Part shown: piece after piece, positions 50,468 to 59,226 of the stretch | Layout: every line of letters starts with the position of its first letter | Numbering within the stretch: position 1 is the stretch's first letter | Source of the DNA: VAXT01 sp963728535 | Lineage (GTDB): Bacteria > Actinomycetota > Thermoleophilia > Gaiellales > Gaiellaceae | Length of the DNA stretch: 64,000 nt | Direction: 5' to 3' | Assembly: GCA_963728535.1 (NCBI GenBank) | Contig: CAVSKK010000001.1 | Coordinates: forward strand, 744,001 to 808,000 | The notes under the pieces: model-generated | Database searches by the model: none | What the model was told of the DNA's origin: nothing | The model's input: only the letters and a program-made list of their open reading frames with translations | Made by a program: the position numbers and the translations under genes

Positions 50468-50703
50468 CGATCCGGGTCGTTCGTTGTGGGTAACTGGGCA
50501 AGATCCCGTTCGACGCTCGCCGCGAATTCGTCGCTGTCGTCCTCGTCAGGCGGAGACTTCACGAGCCGAAATTCAGCTTTTCGGCGCGCGCGAGAGCGGG
50601 CGCGTCGCCCCTCCCAGCCGAAGCGAGTCGTAAGCCGAGGCCATTCCGCAGCTACGAGGACGGCGACTGCGCAGGCGAGCAACACGATCCAGAGCCAGCC
50701 CAC
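50464..50703 (-). CDS. Small hypothetical membrane protein (79 aa)
   Basis: One N-terminal membrane helix (LWIVLLACAVAVLVAAEW) leads to a basic stretch (FGWEGRRARSRARRKAEF) and an acidic tail (PPDEDDSDEF). I do not recognise a family. It ends within the last codons of the convergent subtilase gene. Confidence 0.5.
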   Translation of the reverse strand: MGWLWIVLLACAVAVLVAAEWPRLTTRFGWEGRRARSRARRKAEFRLVKSPPDEDDSDEFAASVERDLAQLPTTNDPDR

Positions 50704-50735
50704 GGCTCGATTCTAGCTATGCCTGAAAGAGGCGA

Positions 50736-51116
50736 TCAGACCGGGACGAAAGGGATGTCCCAGGCATAGGCCGCCGTCACCGCTGCCGCGAGCACGAGAA
50801 CCCCGAGCAAGCCAAGTATCACCCGCTGTGCGGTGTTCGTCCGCCTGACGCTGTCTGCCGCCTTGTTCATCTGATCGACCGTCCGTTCGAGCACCCGCTC
50901 GGCCCAGACGAACTCGAGCGCCAGGATCGCAAGCCCGCCGGCGGTGACCAACAAGCCCGGCCCCGGCAACGGGATCATCGCCAGCCCTATGAGCACCACG
51001 AGGAAGCCGGCCAGCGCAACGGCGGCGCGGACGACCTTGCTGCGCTCGCGATGGCGCTCGCGGCGCTCTTTGACCCCGTCGAGGAATCGGCGTCGAGGGC
51101 TCGGCTCGGGCTCCAT
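50736..51116 (-). CDS. PGPGW (TIGR02611-like) transmembrane protein
   Basis: The 126-residue protein has a basic N terminus, a membrane helix with the family signature MIPLPGPGLLVTAGGLAILALEF and a further C-terminal helix. PGPGW proteins are small membrane proteins of unknown role. The start is ATG 51116. Confidence 0.75.
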   Translation of the reverse strand: MEPEPSPRRRFLDGVKERRERHRERSKVVRAAVALAGFLVVLIGLAMIPLPGPGLLVTAGGLAILALEFVWAERVLERTVDQMNKAADSVRRTNTAQRVILGLLGVLVLAAAVTAAYAWDIPFVPV

Positions 51117-51186
51117 CGGCTGAAGCGTACTCACGTGAGTTGCCCGCGCCGGCCCCGGGCATGCGTACGGGAGCGGGACTAGGCGG

Positions 51187-51999
51187 TCAACCCGCCCACC
51201 ACGACCGCTCCCACGTGAGCCCGGCAAGCGTCGCCTGGCCGGACAGGCTCGGATGGAAGTAGTCGAGCGTGCTGATGTGGCTCGTTCTGAACTGGTAGTT
51301 GAAGACGGCGCCACCGTCGAAACGGCAGATCGCGTACTGGCCGCACACGTCGGCCAAGACCTGGTTGAACGACTGCTGGCGCGCGAGCACGAACCGACGA
51401 TCCAGCTCGGTGTTGTACGGCGAGAGCATCGACTGGCAGATCTGGGCCGCCCACCAGACGAACCGAGCGGTGCTGTTGCCGTGCAGGAGCTTCCACAGCT
51501 GGTAGACGTTCGGGATGCTGCTCACGAAGACGTGCGATCCAGCCGGAAGCCCGGCGGCAAGAGTGTTCATCGCGGCCGTGAACTGCGCCCGGAAGTCGGC
51601 CACGCTCGTCATCGTCGACGGAGAGCTCGTGCAGACGTCGTTGGCGCCCATCAAGATCGTCACGTAGGCCGCCTGCTGCGCGACCGCGGCCTGTGCTTGC
51701 CCGTCGGCGTCCCGCATCTTGGCGCCCGCGCGCGCATCGTTGTAGTTGTGCCCGGAGATGCCGGGGTTCAGCTCGAGGAGCCGCTCGTAGTGGCTGCGGA
51801 TCCCGTCGGAGAGGCCGTCGCCGGTGCTCCACGACTGGGCCGGGTGATCTCCATACCAGCAGCAAACATCGGTCGCGCGCGTGATCGAGTCCCCGATGCC
51901 GGCGATGCTGCCCGGCAGGGGCGGCGACCCCGAAGCTGCTGGCGCTCCGGCGAGGACAGCCGCCGCGAGGCCGACAAGGAAAAACCTTCGGACGTGCAT
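51187..51999 (-). CDS. Secreted SGNH/GDSL hydrolase
   Basis: A signal peptide (FFLVGLAAAVLAGAPAASG) precedes an SGNH hydrolase. Block I is IAGIGDSITRATD (nucleophile Ser), block III is ILMGANDVC and block V is DYFHPSLSG (Asp-x-x-His). Four Cys, including CCWYG, suggest disulfides. The substrate may be an acyl or acetyl ester on lipid or polysaccharide. The start is ATG 51999. Confidence 0.88.
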   Translation of the reverse strand: MHVRRFFLVGLAAAVLAGAPAASGSPPLPGSIAGIGDSITRATDVCCWYGDHPAQSWSTGDGLSDGIRSHYERLLELNPGISGHNYNDARAGAKMRDADGQAQAAVAQQAAYVTILMGANDVCTSSPSTMTSVADFRAQFTAAMNTLAAGLPAGSHVFVSSIPNVYQLWKLLHGNSTARFVWWAAQICQSMLSPYNTELDRRFVLARQQSFNQVLADVCGQYAICRFDGGAVFNYQFRTSHISTLDYFHPSLSGQATLAGLTWERSWWAG

Positions 52000-52072
52000 C
52001 GCAAGCCTCCACACCGATGAGTTCTCGTCCGTGCAATGGTCAAAGTTACCGACCTCTCGGAAAGGAGACAAC

Positions 52073-52450
52073 GTGCCACGCATCACGCAAATGGGCAGGG
52101 TGATCGTCCCGGTCGCCGACCAGGACGAAGCAATCGCGTTCTACACGAGCAAGCTCGGCTTCTCAGTCGTCGCGGACGTGCCCTTCGGCGAAGGCGACCG
52201 GTGGGTCGAGGTGGCGCCGCCCGGCGGCGGGGCCGCGATCGCGCTGACACCGCCGCAGGGCGACTACCAGCCTGGGCGCATGACGGGAATCGCACTCGAG
52301 TCGCACGACCCGCGAGCCGACCACGCCGAGCTGATGGAGAACGGTGTCGACGTCGACGAGGAACTGATGGGCGGCGACGGCACGGTGCCGCTCCTGTTCT
52401 TCTTCCGCGACCAGGACGCGAACCACCTGATGCTCGTCGAAGGCCAGTAA
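52073..52450 (+). CDS. VOC (glyoxalase/bleomycin-resistance) superfamily protein
   Basis: The protein shows the paired beta-alpha-beta-beta-beta motif: RVIVPVADQDEAIAFYTSKLGFSVV and then GIALESHDPRADHAELMENGV, ending FFRDQDANHLMLVEGQ. One His and a Glu at the ends could bind a metal. GTG 52073 has a good AAAGGAG 6 nt upstream. Confidence 0.88.
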   Translation: MPRITQMGRVIVPVADQDEAIAFYTSKLGFSVVADVPFGEGDRWVEVAPPGGGAAIALTPPQGDYQPGRMTGIALESHDPRADHAELMENGVDVDEELMGGDGTVPLLFFFRDQDANHLMLVEGQ

Positions 52451-52467
52451 GCCCAGGGCCGGGCACG

Positions 52468-53100
52468 ATGAAAGGTCTCTTCGTGCCCGGCTGGGGCGCG
52501 ACCGCCGGCCTCTACGCCGCAGGCCTCCCCGAAGGCTGGGACGCGCTCGAGCTGCCCTCGTTTCGGACTACCCGCGGGGATCTGTCTGCGTACCGCCGCT
52601 GGCTAGGAGCAGAGATAACGCTCCGAGGAAGGCCGGTCGCGCTCGCCGGCCATTCGATGGGCGGTGCGCTCGCACTTCTGGCCGCAGTCGACCAGCCCGA
52701 GCTGGTCGAGCAGCTGATTCTCCTGTCGCCGGCGGGGCTGCCGCTCAACAAGTCGCTGTGGGCAAGCACGACCACCTTCGTCGGCCAAGTCAGGCGCAGG
52801 TGCTATCCGGCCGCGGAGCTCGGACGCGCTCTAACCGGCTTGGCGACAGCGCCACGTGCCGCGCTGCGAGTGGCGCGAAACGTGCACGGCTTAGACCTCA
52901 CGCCGGAACTCGAGCGAATCCGCGCGCAGCGCATTCCCTGCACGGTCGTCGGATGTGTCAGCGACGAGCTGACCACCCCCGCACACTGCCGCCGACTCGC
53001 AACTCTTCTCAACGCAAGCTACCGGGAGCTAGACGCCTCGGAAGGACACATCTGGATGATCACCGAACCCCAACGGCTCGCGGACGAACTGGCACGCTGA
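52468..53100 (+). CDS. Alpha/beta hydrolase, BioH-like
   Basis: The sequence starts MKGLFVPGWGATAGLY. The nucleophile elbow is LAGHSMGGALAL, the acid lies near CVSDELTTPAHC and the His in SEGHIWMITEP. A pimeloyl-ACP methyl ester esterase role like BioH is possible, but no biotin genes are near. It follows the VOC gene by 17 nt. Confidence 0.83.
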   Translation: MKGLFVPGWGATAGLYAAGLPEGWDALELPSFRTTRGDLSAYRRWLGAEITLRGRPVALAGHSMGGALALLAAVDQPELVEQLILLSPAGLPLNKSLWASTTTFVGQVRRRCYPAAELGRALTGLATAPRAALRVARNVHGLDLTPELERIRAQRIPCTVVGCVSDELTTPAHCRRLATLLNASYRELDASEGHIWMITEPQRLADELAR

Positions 53101-53198
53101 GCTCGCGGCGGAAGGCGCCCGGACCTCTGCCATCGAGCTCGCACGCGACCACCGTCCGCACTCAAGCTCCAGCCGACTCGTGTGCGAGCCTCCGGCGA

Positions 53199-53924
53199 GT
53201 GATTGAGGTCTTCACAGCCGCCGCGTTCGCGCTAGCGTGGTTCGTGTTCCGCCACGATCGACATGGCCGGCAGCTTGAGAGGATTGAGGCTGCTCACTCG
53301 ACGTTGCGAGCTGTCCATCACGCAATGGTCGAGGGGCTGACGCCTGGCCAAGCCGTTGGGTGGGGGTAGCGCTACTTCCAACAGGACTTCACTGATCAGA
53401 GCGCGCTTGAGCGAGCGGCTGAGACGCGCGCCCTCGTGCTTCAGCGAGGGCTAGACCAGATCTTCGTGGCACCCACCGAGCCCCTTGCAAGGCTCGCGAC
53501 GTCCTCGCCGCAAGAAGGCTTGATCGACTACTCCACGGTCGCGGTCGCGGGCTTCGCTCTCTGGCGCGTGCATACCTTCAACCAGCACGTTCGGCAGTTG
53601 ACCGCCTTCAACGCCGCGCACGTGATCGAGATCACCAACAGTGAAACAGATCTGGGGCGCCGCGAGGAGTTTGCAGAGGCAGCCGCTTGGCTCTCGTTCA
53701 TGCTCCATCGGCACGGGATTGGGTGGGCGTGGTCGAACGATCCGGACGGGGGCGGCCGAGGGTGGTACGGGACCCTGGTTGAGACACTCGGCGGCAACAT
53801 GAACCAGCTGACGGCTGAGCTGGATTCTCATCGGTGGCGATGGTTGCGGGAATGGCCGTATCCGGTAGTCGACGCGCTTGTGGTCGCCGGATTCGCGGCC
53901 GTAGTTATCTCGGTCATATCCTGA
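53199..53924 (+). pseudogene. Hypothetical membrane protein interrupted by an in-frame TAG
   Basis: The frame opens at GTG 53199 with a membrane helix (VFTAAAFALAWFVF) and continues to GQAVGWG, where TAG (53367-53369) stops it. The same frame goes on at once with RYFQQDFTDQSALE, a second half with helices (VAVAGFALWRV, DALVVAGFAAVVISVIS) and ends at 53924. A single TGG to TAG change would explain the stop. The parent family is unknown to me. The second part could also start at 53436. Confidence 0.6.
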
Positions 53925-53975
53925 CAGCCAGGTTCCGAACTGCCACTAGGGGCGTCGCGAGCGGTTTTCGGATTG

Positions 53976-54025
53976 GTGTCAGGTCTTGCGTTGCGTCATG
54001 GGTGTTTCAGCGCAAGACCTGACAC
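53976..54025. repeat. 15-bp perfect inverted repeat with 20-nt loop
   Basis: GTGTCAGGTCTTGCG (53976-53990) is repeated inverted at 54011-54025. The arms share the core GTGTCAG with the repeats at 34.8 kb and near 5S. It lies between two convergent genes and could act as a terminator hairpin, but the arms are longer than needed and there is no T run. Confidence 0.75.
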
Positions 54026-54061
54026 GACGGCCGCAACGGCCCCGGCCCAAGGTGCCTTCGG

Positions 54062-54598
54062 CTAACCGAGCATTAGCTCGTCGTAGATCACGTCGTGGTC
54101 GTAGAGCGCGCGGATGACCTCGTCCTGCTCGCGGGCGAGGATCGACAGCCACTCGGTGAAGCCGCCGCCTAGCTTCGCGTAGAGCTTTTCCCCGCCTGTG
54201 TCTAAGTACGCGACCTCGTACTCATTACCCGAACGACCAGGCTCGAGGACGAAGCACCACTCGTTTCCATTCGAGTCAAGCCCAAAGGGGACGAGATTGC
54301 CATAGCTGGTTTCGCCTCCCTCACGAAACGGAATGACCTTCTCGGCCAGCCCCTCCATGAGGCGCTCTATGCGTTGGATCGCAACGATCTGCGGGTTTCC
54401 GTCGCCGACAGCGCTCACCTCCTGGACGCTGAACAGGTACGCGCCGTTACTGAAGCCGCTCGCGAATCTCTTGAACGATTCGGGGAGCGCGTGCCCGATC
54501 GCCGTCTCGGTCTTCTCGATCTCCTCGGAGGATGCGACTGGGTATGTGTTGTGCTCTCCCTCAGCGCGAAGCTGATCGATCAACGTGTCGATGTTCAC
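54062..54598 (-). CDS. SMI1/KNR4 (SUKH) family protein, orphan immunity protein
   Basis: The protein has the SUKH fold hallmarks: ASSEEIEKTETAIGHALPESFKRFASGFSNG at the start, the central strands with VQEVSAVG, and FGLDSNGNEWCFVLEPG. SUKH proteins are mostly immunity proteins against polymorphic toxins. No toxin gene is beside it. The assignment to the fold is firm; the immunity role is inferred. Confidence 0.8.
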   Translation of the reverse strand: MNIDTLIDQLRAEGEHNTYPVASSEEIEKTETAIGHALPESFKRFASGFSNGAYLFSVQEVSAVGDGNPQIVAIQRIERLMEGLAEKVIPFREGGETSYGNLVPFGLDSNGNEWCFVLEPGRSGNEYEVAYLDTGGEKLYAKLGGGFTEWLSILAREQDEVIRALYDHDVIYDELMLG

Positions 54599-54700
54599 TT
54601 CGCCTCCAGTCTGGTCATCGGTCGCTGGACGCTCCGAACGACGATTCTGAACCTGACGGGCCCTGCCAGTTTGGGAGGCACCGCGATCGGTTCAGGCTGA

Positions 54701-54775
<75 letters not shown>

Positions 54776-54810
54776 ACGGTGCTGCTCAGCCGCGGAATTG
54801 TAGCGGCGGC

Positions 54811-56439
54811 TTAGACGAGCTCTCCGACGGCTGCGCGGACTTTCTCGAGGGCTTCCTGGAGCTCTTTCGTGCGCTCGGGATCGGCGTTGGCGATCTCTCG
54901 GCGCAGGTGCCGCTCGCGCAAGCGTAGGAGAAGCTCCGTTCCCGTTGCCTCGTCGATTGCCTCCGCTTCCGCGCGAGCATCGAGCTCGGCGATCAGCGGA
55001 ACGAGGTCCGTGTCGGCCTCGGTCTCGTCCACGAGGTGCTGCCTGAGCCGCCGGTTCTCGTCGCCGTCGAAATGATCAGGGCTCATTTCGGCAAGTAGGC
55101 GCACGAGCTCCGGGTGAGCGACACAGCCGGCGAGAGCCTCGCGCTCGAGCCTCTCCCCCGCGTCGATCAGTCTCGGCGAGGCGGCAGCGCCGGTTGCGCC
55201 GCTGCCCGCACGTTGCAGCTGGACGGTGAGGCCCAACCGGTCGTTCGCCAGCCGCCACGCGTCGTGGCGCTCGGGCGACTCGGGGATGCCGTTCAGGACG
55301 TCCTGGACACGCAGGTAGGCGTGCTGCTTGTCGCGCGCGCGATCGAGCTCGAGGCGCACGCGGTGGACGGCATACGCCTCGGCGTCGGCAAGTCGAGCTT
55401 CGAAGCCGGTCGGATCGTCGGCGGGATCCTTCCCCTTCGGCAGCGCGACGACGCGGATCTCGAAGCCGTGCTTCAGCGCGAGCTCCATGCCGCGAAGCGT
55501 CGCCTCTTCCCCGGCGGCGTCGGAGTCGAAGCAGAGAAAGACACGCTTGGACAGCCGAGACAACTCGACCAGCTGCCGTTCGGTGAGCGCCGTGCCCATC
55601 GATGCGACAACCGGCAGGAGGCCCGACTGGCGGAGCGCGATCACGTCGGTGTTCCCCTCTACGACGACGGCTCGGTCCTCTTTCGTGATCGCCGGCCGTG
55701 CGAGGTGGAGGCCGTACAGGACGTTCGACTTGTGGAAGAGATCGCTCTCGGGCGAGTTGACGTACTTGCCGCGGAGGGGATCGTCGTCGTGGAGCTTGCG
55801 CGCCTGGAAGCCGATCACGCGACCGCGCGCGTCGGTGAGCGGGAACATCAGGCGCCGCTGGAAGTAGTCGGTCCCACGCTTCGAGAGGAGGCCGGCGGCA
55901 CCCAGCTCGTCGTTCGTGAATCCCTTCTCGCGTGCCTTCTTGGCGAGCGAGCCTCCGGACGAGAGCCCGAGGCGAAATTCCCGGCACGCGTCCTCTCTCA
56001 AGCCGCGGGATGCGAGGTACTCCTGGACCGGCTTCCCCGAGTCGGACCAGAGCACGCGTTCGTAGAACGACGCTGCCTGGCCGAGCAGCGCGTAGAGCCG
56101 CTCCTTGCGCTTGCGCTGCGCGTCCGCCTCCGGCGTCGAGTCCTCGTACTCGAGCGGGACCGAGAAGCGGTCGCCGAGCCACTCGATCGCGCCGACGAAG
56201 TCGAGCCCTTCGATCTCCTGCACGAACGAGATCGCGTCACCGCCGACCCCGCAGCCGAAGCAGTGGTAGGTGCCGCGATCCGGCGAGACCGAGAACGACG
56301 GTGTCTTCTCCTGGTGGAAGGGGCACAGGCCCGTGTAGCGGCCTCCGACCTTGCGCAGGCGCGTCCGTGCCTCGACGAGGTCGACGATGTTCGCCGCGGC
56401 CTTGACCGCGTCGACGGAGGTGTCCTTGATTCGGGCCAC
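54811..56439 (-). CDS. dnaG: DNA primase
   Basis: DnaG makes RNA primers for replication. The 542-residue protein has the N-terminal zinc ribbon (CPFHQEKTPSFSV...HCFGCG), the Toprim core with VVVEGNTDVIAL (EGxTD, here EGNTD) and FLCFDSDAAG, and a C-terminal helicase-interaction domain. The GTG start overlaps the dgt stop as TAGTG, so the two are translated together, as in many Actinobacteria. Confidence 0.96.
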   Translation of the reverse strand: MARIKDTSVDAVKAAANIVDLVEARTRLRKVGGRYTGLCPFHQEKTPSFSVSPDRGTYHCFGCGVGGDAISFVQEIEGLDFVGAIEWLGDRFSVPLEYEDSTPEADAQRKRKERLYALLGQAASFYERVLWSDSGKPVQEYLASRGLREDACREFRLGLSSGGSLAKKAREKGFTNDELGAAGLLSKRGTDYFQRRLMFPLTDARGRVIGFQARKLHDDDPLRGKYVNSPESDLFHKSNVLYGLHLARPAITKEDRAVVVEGNTDVIALRQSGLLPVVASMGTALTERQLVELSRLSKRVFLCFDSDAAGEEATLRGMELALKHGFEIRVVALPKGKDPADDPTGFEARLADAEAYAVHRVRLELDRARDKQHAYLRVQDVLNGIPESPERHDAWRLANDRLGLTVQLQRAGSGATGAAASPRLIDAGERLEREALAGCVAHPELVRLLAEMSPDHFDGDENRRLRQHLVDETEADTDLVPLIAELDARAEAEAIDEATGTELLLRLRERHLRREIANADPERTKELQEALEKVRAAVGELV

Positions 56440-57404
56440 TAGAGGGCGGCCGCGTACTGGAGGGCGAAGCGGTCGGTCATGCCCGAGAGATAGTCCACGA
56501 TCTCCGCCGGCGAGTCTCCCCGGTCGGCGAGCTGGCCGAAGATGCGGCGCACCGTCTCTCGCGCGCGCGTGTGCTCCTCGGCCGTGTGCGGACCGAGGTA
56601 GACGCGCTCGAACATGAACCGCCTGAGCGAGAGCATCGCCGAGGCTACGTCCTCGCTCTGGACGATGTCGCCCGCAGCTGCCGACGACTCGACGAGATCG
56701 TGGACGAGCGCGTCGATTCGCTTCGACCCGCTTGGGCCGAGTAGCGCGACCTCGTCTCCAGGAAGGTCGTCCACGCCCAGAATCCCATGGCGGATCGCGT
56801 CGTCGATGTCGTGGTTGATGTACGCGACGCGATCGACGATGCGCACGATCTTGCCCTCGAGCGTGTCCGGCTCGACCTCGCCCGTGTGCTTGAGGATGCC
56901 GTCGCGCACCTCCCACGTCAGGTTCAGCGTCTCGGCGATCCGGTGCGACTGCTCGTTGTGGCGGAAGCCCAGCTCGAAGCGCTCGCGCAGGCAGGCGTCG
57001 AGCTCCTCCTCGCCGACGTGGCCGAACGGCGTGTGCCCCATGTCGTGACCGAGGCCGACGGCTTCAGTGAGATCCTCGTTCAGCTGGAGTGCCCGGGCGA
57101 CTCCGCGCGCGATTGCCGTCGTCTCGAGGGTGTGCGTCATGCGGGTGCGGAAGTGGTCGCCGGCCGGGTCGATGAAGACCTGTGTCTTGCCCTTCAGCCG
57201 CCGGAACGCCTTCGAGTGCAGGATCCGGTCGCGATCGCGCTGGAACGGCGTGCGCACGCGGCACTCGGCCTCCTCGCGCGCGCGCCCGCGCGTCTCGTAG
57301 GAACGGACCGCGAGCGGGGACAGCCAGCCCTCCTCGTGCTCGCGAATCCGAGCTTCGAAGGCGTCCGCGACTCTCCCTTTTACTCCGGGCATCAATCCCG
57401 CCAC
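56439..57404 (-). CDS. dgt: Deoxyguanosinetriphosphate triphosphohydrolase-like protein
   Basis: The enzyme releases tripolyphosphate from dNTPs. The HD-domain ligands are seen as RTRMTHTLET (H), GLGHDMGHTPFGHVGEE (HD) and VAYINHDIDD (D). The 321-residue length fits the dGTPase-like type 2 group. GTG 57404 is the start; it lies just after the SDR stop. Confidence 0.93.
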   Translation of the reverse strand: MAGLMPGVKGRVADAFEARIREHEEGWLSPLAVRSYETRGRAREEAECRVRTPFQRDRDRILHSKAFRRLKGKTQVFIDPAGDHFRTRMTHTLETTAIARGVARALQLNEDLTEAVGLGHDMGHTPFGHVGEEELDACLRERFELGFRHNEQSHRIAETLNLTWEVRDGILKHTGEVEPDTLEGKIVRIVDRVAYINHDIDDAIRHGILGVDDLPGDEVALLGPSGSKRIDALVHDLVESSAAAGDIVQSEDVASAMLSLRRFMFERVYLGPHTAEEHTRARETVRRIFGQLADRGDSPAEIVDYLSGMTDRFALQYAAAL

Positions 57405-57405
57405 G

Positions 57406-58191
57406 TTAGATGATGATCGGGACAGTGCCGCCGTCCGCGCTCCACGCCGAACCCGTCACATAGTTGGCGCGGTCCGAGCACAGGAAGACGATCACCGCGG
57501 CGATCTCCTCCGGCTCCGCCAGCCGACCGAGCGGGCGGCCCTTCGCGACCGCCTCGAGCACCTGGTCTCGCGAGTTGGCGGTCCGCTCCGCCTGCTGGTC
57601 GGCGAGCCCGCCGGACGCCAGCCACGCTTCGGTCGCCGTCGGGCCAGGGGCGATTGCATTCGAGCGGATGCCGTCCTTCGCGTAAAGATCTGCGACCAGC
57701 CGCGAGAGCGAGAGCACGGCGGCCTTGGTCACCGAGTAGTTCGGCATCGACGTCGAAGGGCGCTTCCCCGAGGTAGACGACACATTGACGATCACGCCGC
57801 GTCCTCGCTCGCGCATGCCCGGCAGCACGGCGCGGATCGCGCGCGCGAAGCTCATCACGTTGAGCTGCCACATCTCGTCCCATTGCTCGTCCGAGAGCTC
57901 CTCGAAATCGGCCTGGTACGCGAGGCCGACGTTGTTGACGAGGCAGTCGACCCGTCCAAGCGCTCGCGTGGCCTCGCCGATGAGCTGTTCCGGTGCGCTC
58001 GGCTCAGCCAGGTTGCAGACGACGCCGAGGGCTGCCCCGGTGCCGGCACGAGCGAGCTCGACGCGGCCGGGGTCGCGGCCGCAGACGACGACCTGCGCAC
58101 CCTCGGCGGCAAGCATCTCGGCGGCGACGAGCCCGATCCCGCTCGTCGAGCCGGTAACGATGCAAACTCGGTCGTCGAGCCCCAGATCCAA
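57406..58191 (-). CDS. Short-chain dehydrogenase/reductase
   Basis: The 261-residue protein is a classical SDR: cofactor motif TGSTSGIG, NNVG in place of NNAG, catalytic Ser in VNVSSTSG, and Tyr/Lys in YSVTKAA. The text NYSVTKAAVLSLSRLVADLYAKDGI is family-typical. The substrate is unknown. It probably starts the operon that runs to dgt-dnaG. Confidence 0.93.
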   Translation of the reverse strand: MDLGLDDRVCIVTGSTSGIGLVAAEMLAAEGAQVVVCGRDPGRVELARAGTGAALGVVCNLAEPSAPEQLIGEATRALGRVDCLVNNVGLAYQADFEELSDEQWDEMWQLNVMSFARAIRAVLPGMRERGRGVIVNVSSTSGKRPSTSMPNYSVTKAAVLSLSRLVADLYAKDGIRSNAIAPGPTATEAWLASGGLADQQAERTANSRDQVLEAVAKGRPLGRLAEPEEIAAVIVFLCSDRANYVTGSAWSADGGTVPIII

Positions 58192-58211
58192 GGAGAGCTA
58201 GCGTACAGCCC

Positions 58212-58754
58212 GTGACGACGATCCTCCTGGCACGACACGGCGAGACCGATTGGAACGCCGAGCGACGCGTCCAAGGACATACGGACCGGCCGCTGAACGA
58301 GGCGGGCATCGCGCAGGCGCGGGCGCTTGCAGACGAGCTCGAAGGCGAGCGAATCGATGCCGTCTACGCCAGTGACCTGGCTCGCGCTCTCGACACTGCG
58401 CGCGCCGTCGCGGAGCCCCGCGGCTTGCCGGTCGTGCCGGTCCATGACCTTCGCGAGCGAAGCTTCGGCACCTGGGAGGGTCTTCTCGACAAGGAGATTC
58501 TCGCCCGCTTCCCTGAGGCCCACAACGGGCCGTGGGGCGACGACGAGTCGCCTGAGGAGCTCGACGAGCGCGTGGTCGACGCACTGACCGACATTGCTGC
58601 GAGACATCCGGAGGGCCAGGTTCTCGTCGTCTCCCACGGAGGACCGCTCAGGGCGGTGTTTCGGCGCTGCGGAGTCCCGAACGCACGGGTCGCCAACTGC
58701 CACGTGGCCCGGCTCGCTGTCGAAGACGGCACGCTGCGGCGATTAGATGAGTGA
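58212..58754 (+). CDS. Histidine phosphatase (phosphoglycerate mutase-like) family protein
   Basis: The catalytic motif LARHGETDWN with RHG, the second Arg in RVQGHTDRPLNEAG, the Glu in LRERSFGTWEG and the second His in VVSHGGPLRAV define a histidine phosphatase of the CobC/GpmB type. The substrate is not known. The start GTG 58212 lies opposite the SDR gene. Confidence 0.9.
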   Translation: MTTILLARHGETDWNAERRVQGHTDRPLNEAGIAQARALADELEGERIDAVYASDLARALDTARAVAEPRGLPVVPVHDLRERSFGTWEGLLDKEILARFPEAHNGPWGDDESPEELDERVVDALTDIAARHPEGQVLVVSHGGPLRAVFRRCGVPNARVANCHVARLAVEDGTLRRLDE

Positions 58755-58979
58755 TGCCACGAGAATCGTGGCTTCGGGGCGTGATCTGGTCCCTCTGAGG
58801 CGCGGCGGCGAGACGTTGCCGATGCCCTCAGCATCGGTGACGACTCGACGGCGTGAAGCGGACGCGACGGACGGCGGCCCGCTTGCGGGCCGGGGGCCGG
58901 CGCGGGAGCGGCTCAGACGACCAGATCGCGCATCCGGAGCCGCGAGGTCGTGGCATCAACCATCTAGACTGAACCGCCG
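58755..58979. other. Intergenic region with a short hairpin
   Basis: A hairpin (GCCACG/CGTGGC, at about 58754-58770) follows the phosphatase gene and may be its terminator. A later palindrome (GATGCCCTCAGCATC) is seen near 58820. No ORF is convincing. Confidence 0.4.
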
Positions 58980-59222
58980 GTGGACGACTACACGAGCAAG
59001 TACAAAGGTGAGCAGATCGAGGTCGCGCTCTTTGGCGGGGACTACCACGAGGGAGTCCTGACCGCCTACTGCGCGGTCGACGAGGTGCCGCACATCGAGC
59101 TGAACGGGCACATCCTCATCCCGCTCCAGAACATCGCGTCGCTCCACTGCACAAGCCGCTGCGACGCGCCGGAGCCGGACTGGCCTCCGCGCGGGTTCGC
59201 CGAGGACGAGCGCGACACCTAG
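58980..59222 (+). CDS. Hypothetical protein, small beta-barrel-like (80 aa)
   Basis: GTG 58980 starts an 80-residue protein. The core (IEVALFGGDYHEGVLTAYCAVDEVPHIEL...ILIPLQNIASLHC) has the strand and turn pattern of an Sm-like or SH3-like barrel, but I cannot place it in a family. It lies 4 nt upstream of the HtpX-like gene and may be cotranscribed with it. Confidence 0.6.
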   Translation: MDDYTSKYKGEQIEVALFGGDYHEGVLTAYCAVDEVPHIELNGHILIPLQNIASLHCTSRCDAPEPDWPPRGFAEDERDT

Positions 59223-59226
59223 ACCA

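Noticed and set aside
54811..56916. A 701-residue version of DnaG
   Set aside because: The extra N-terminal part is antisense-frame text within dgt; the zinc-ribbon domain is preceded by GTG 56439 with a TAGTG overlap.
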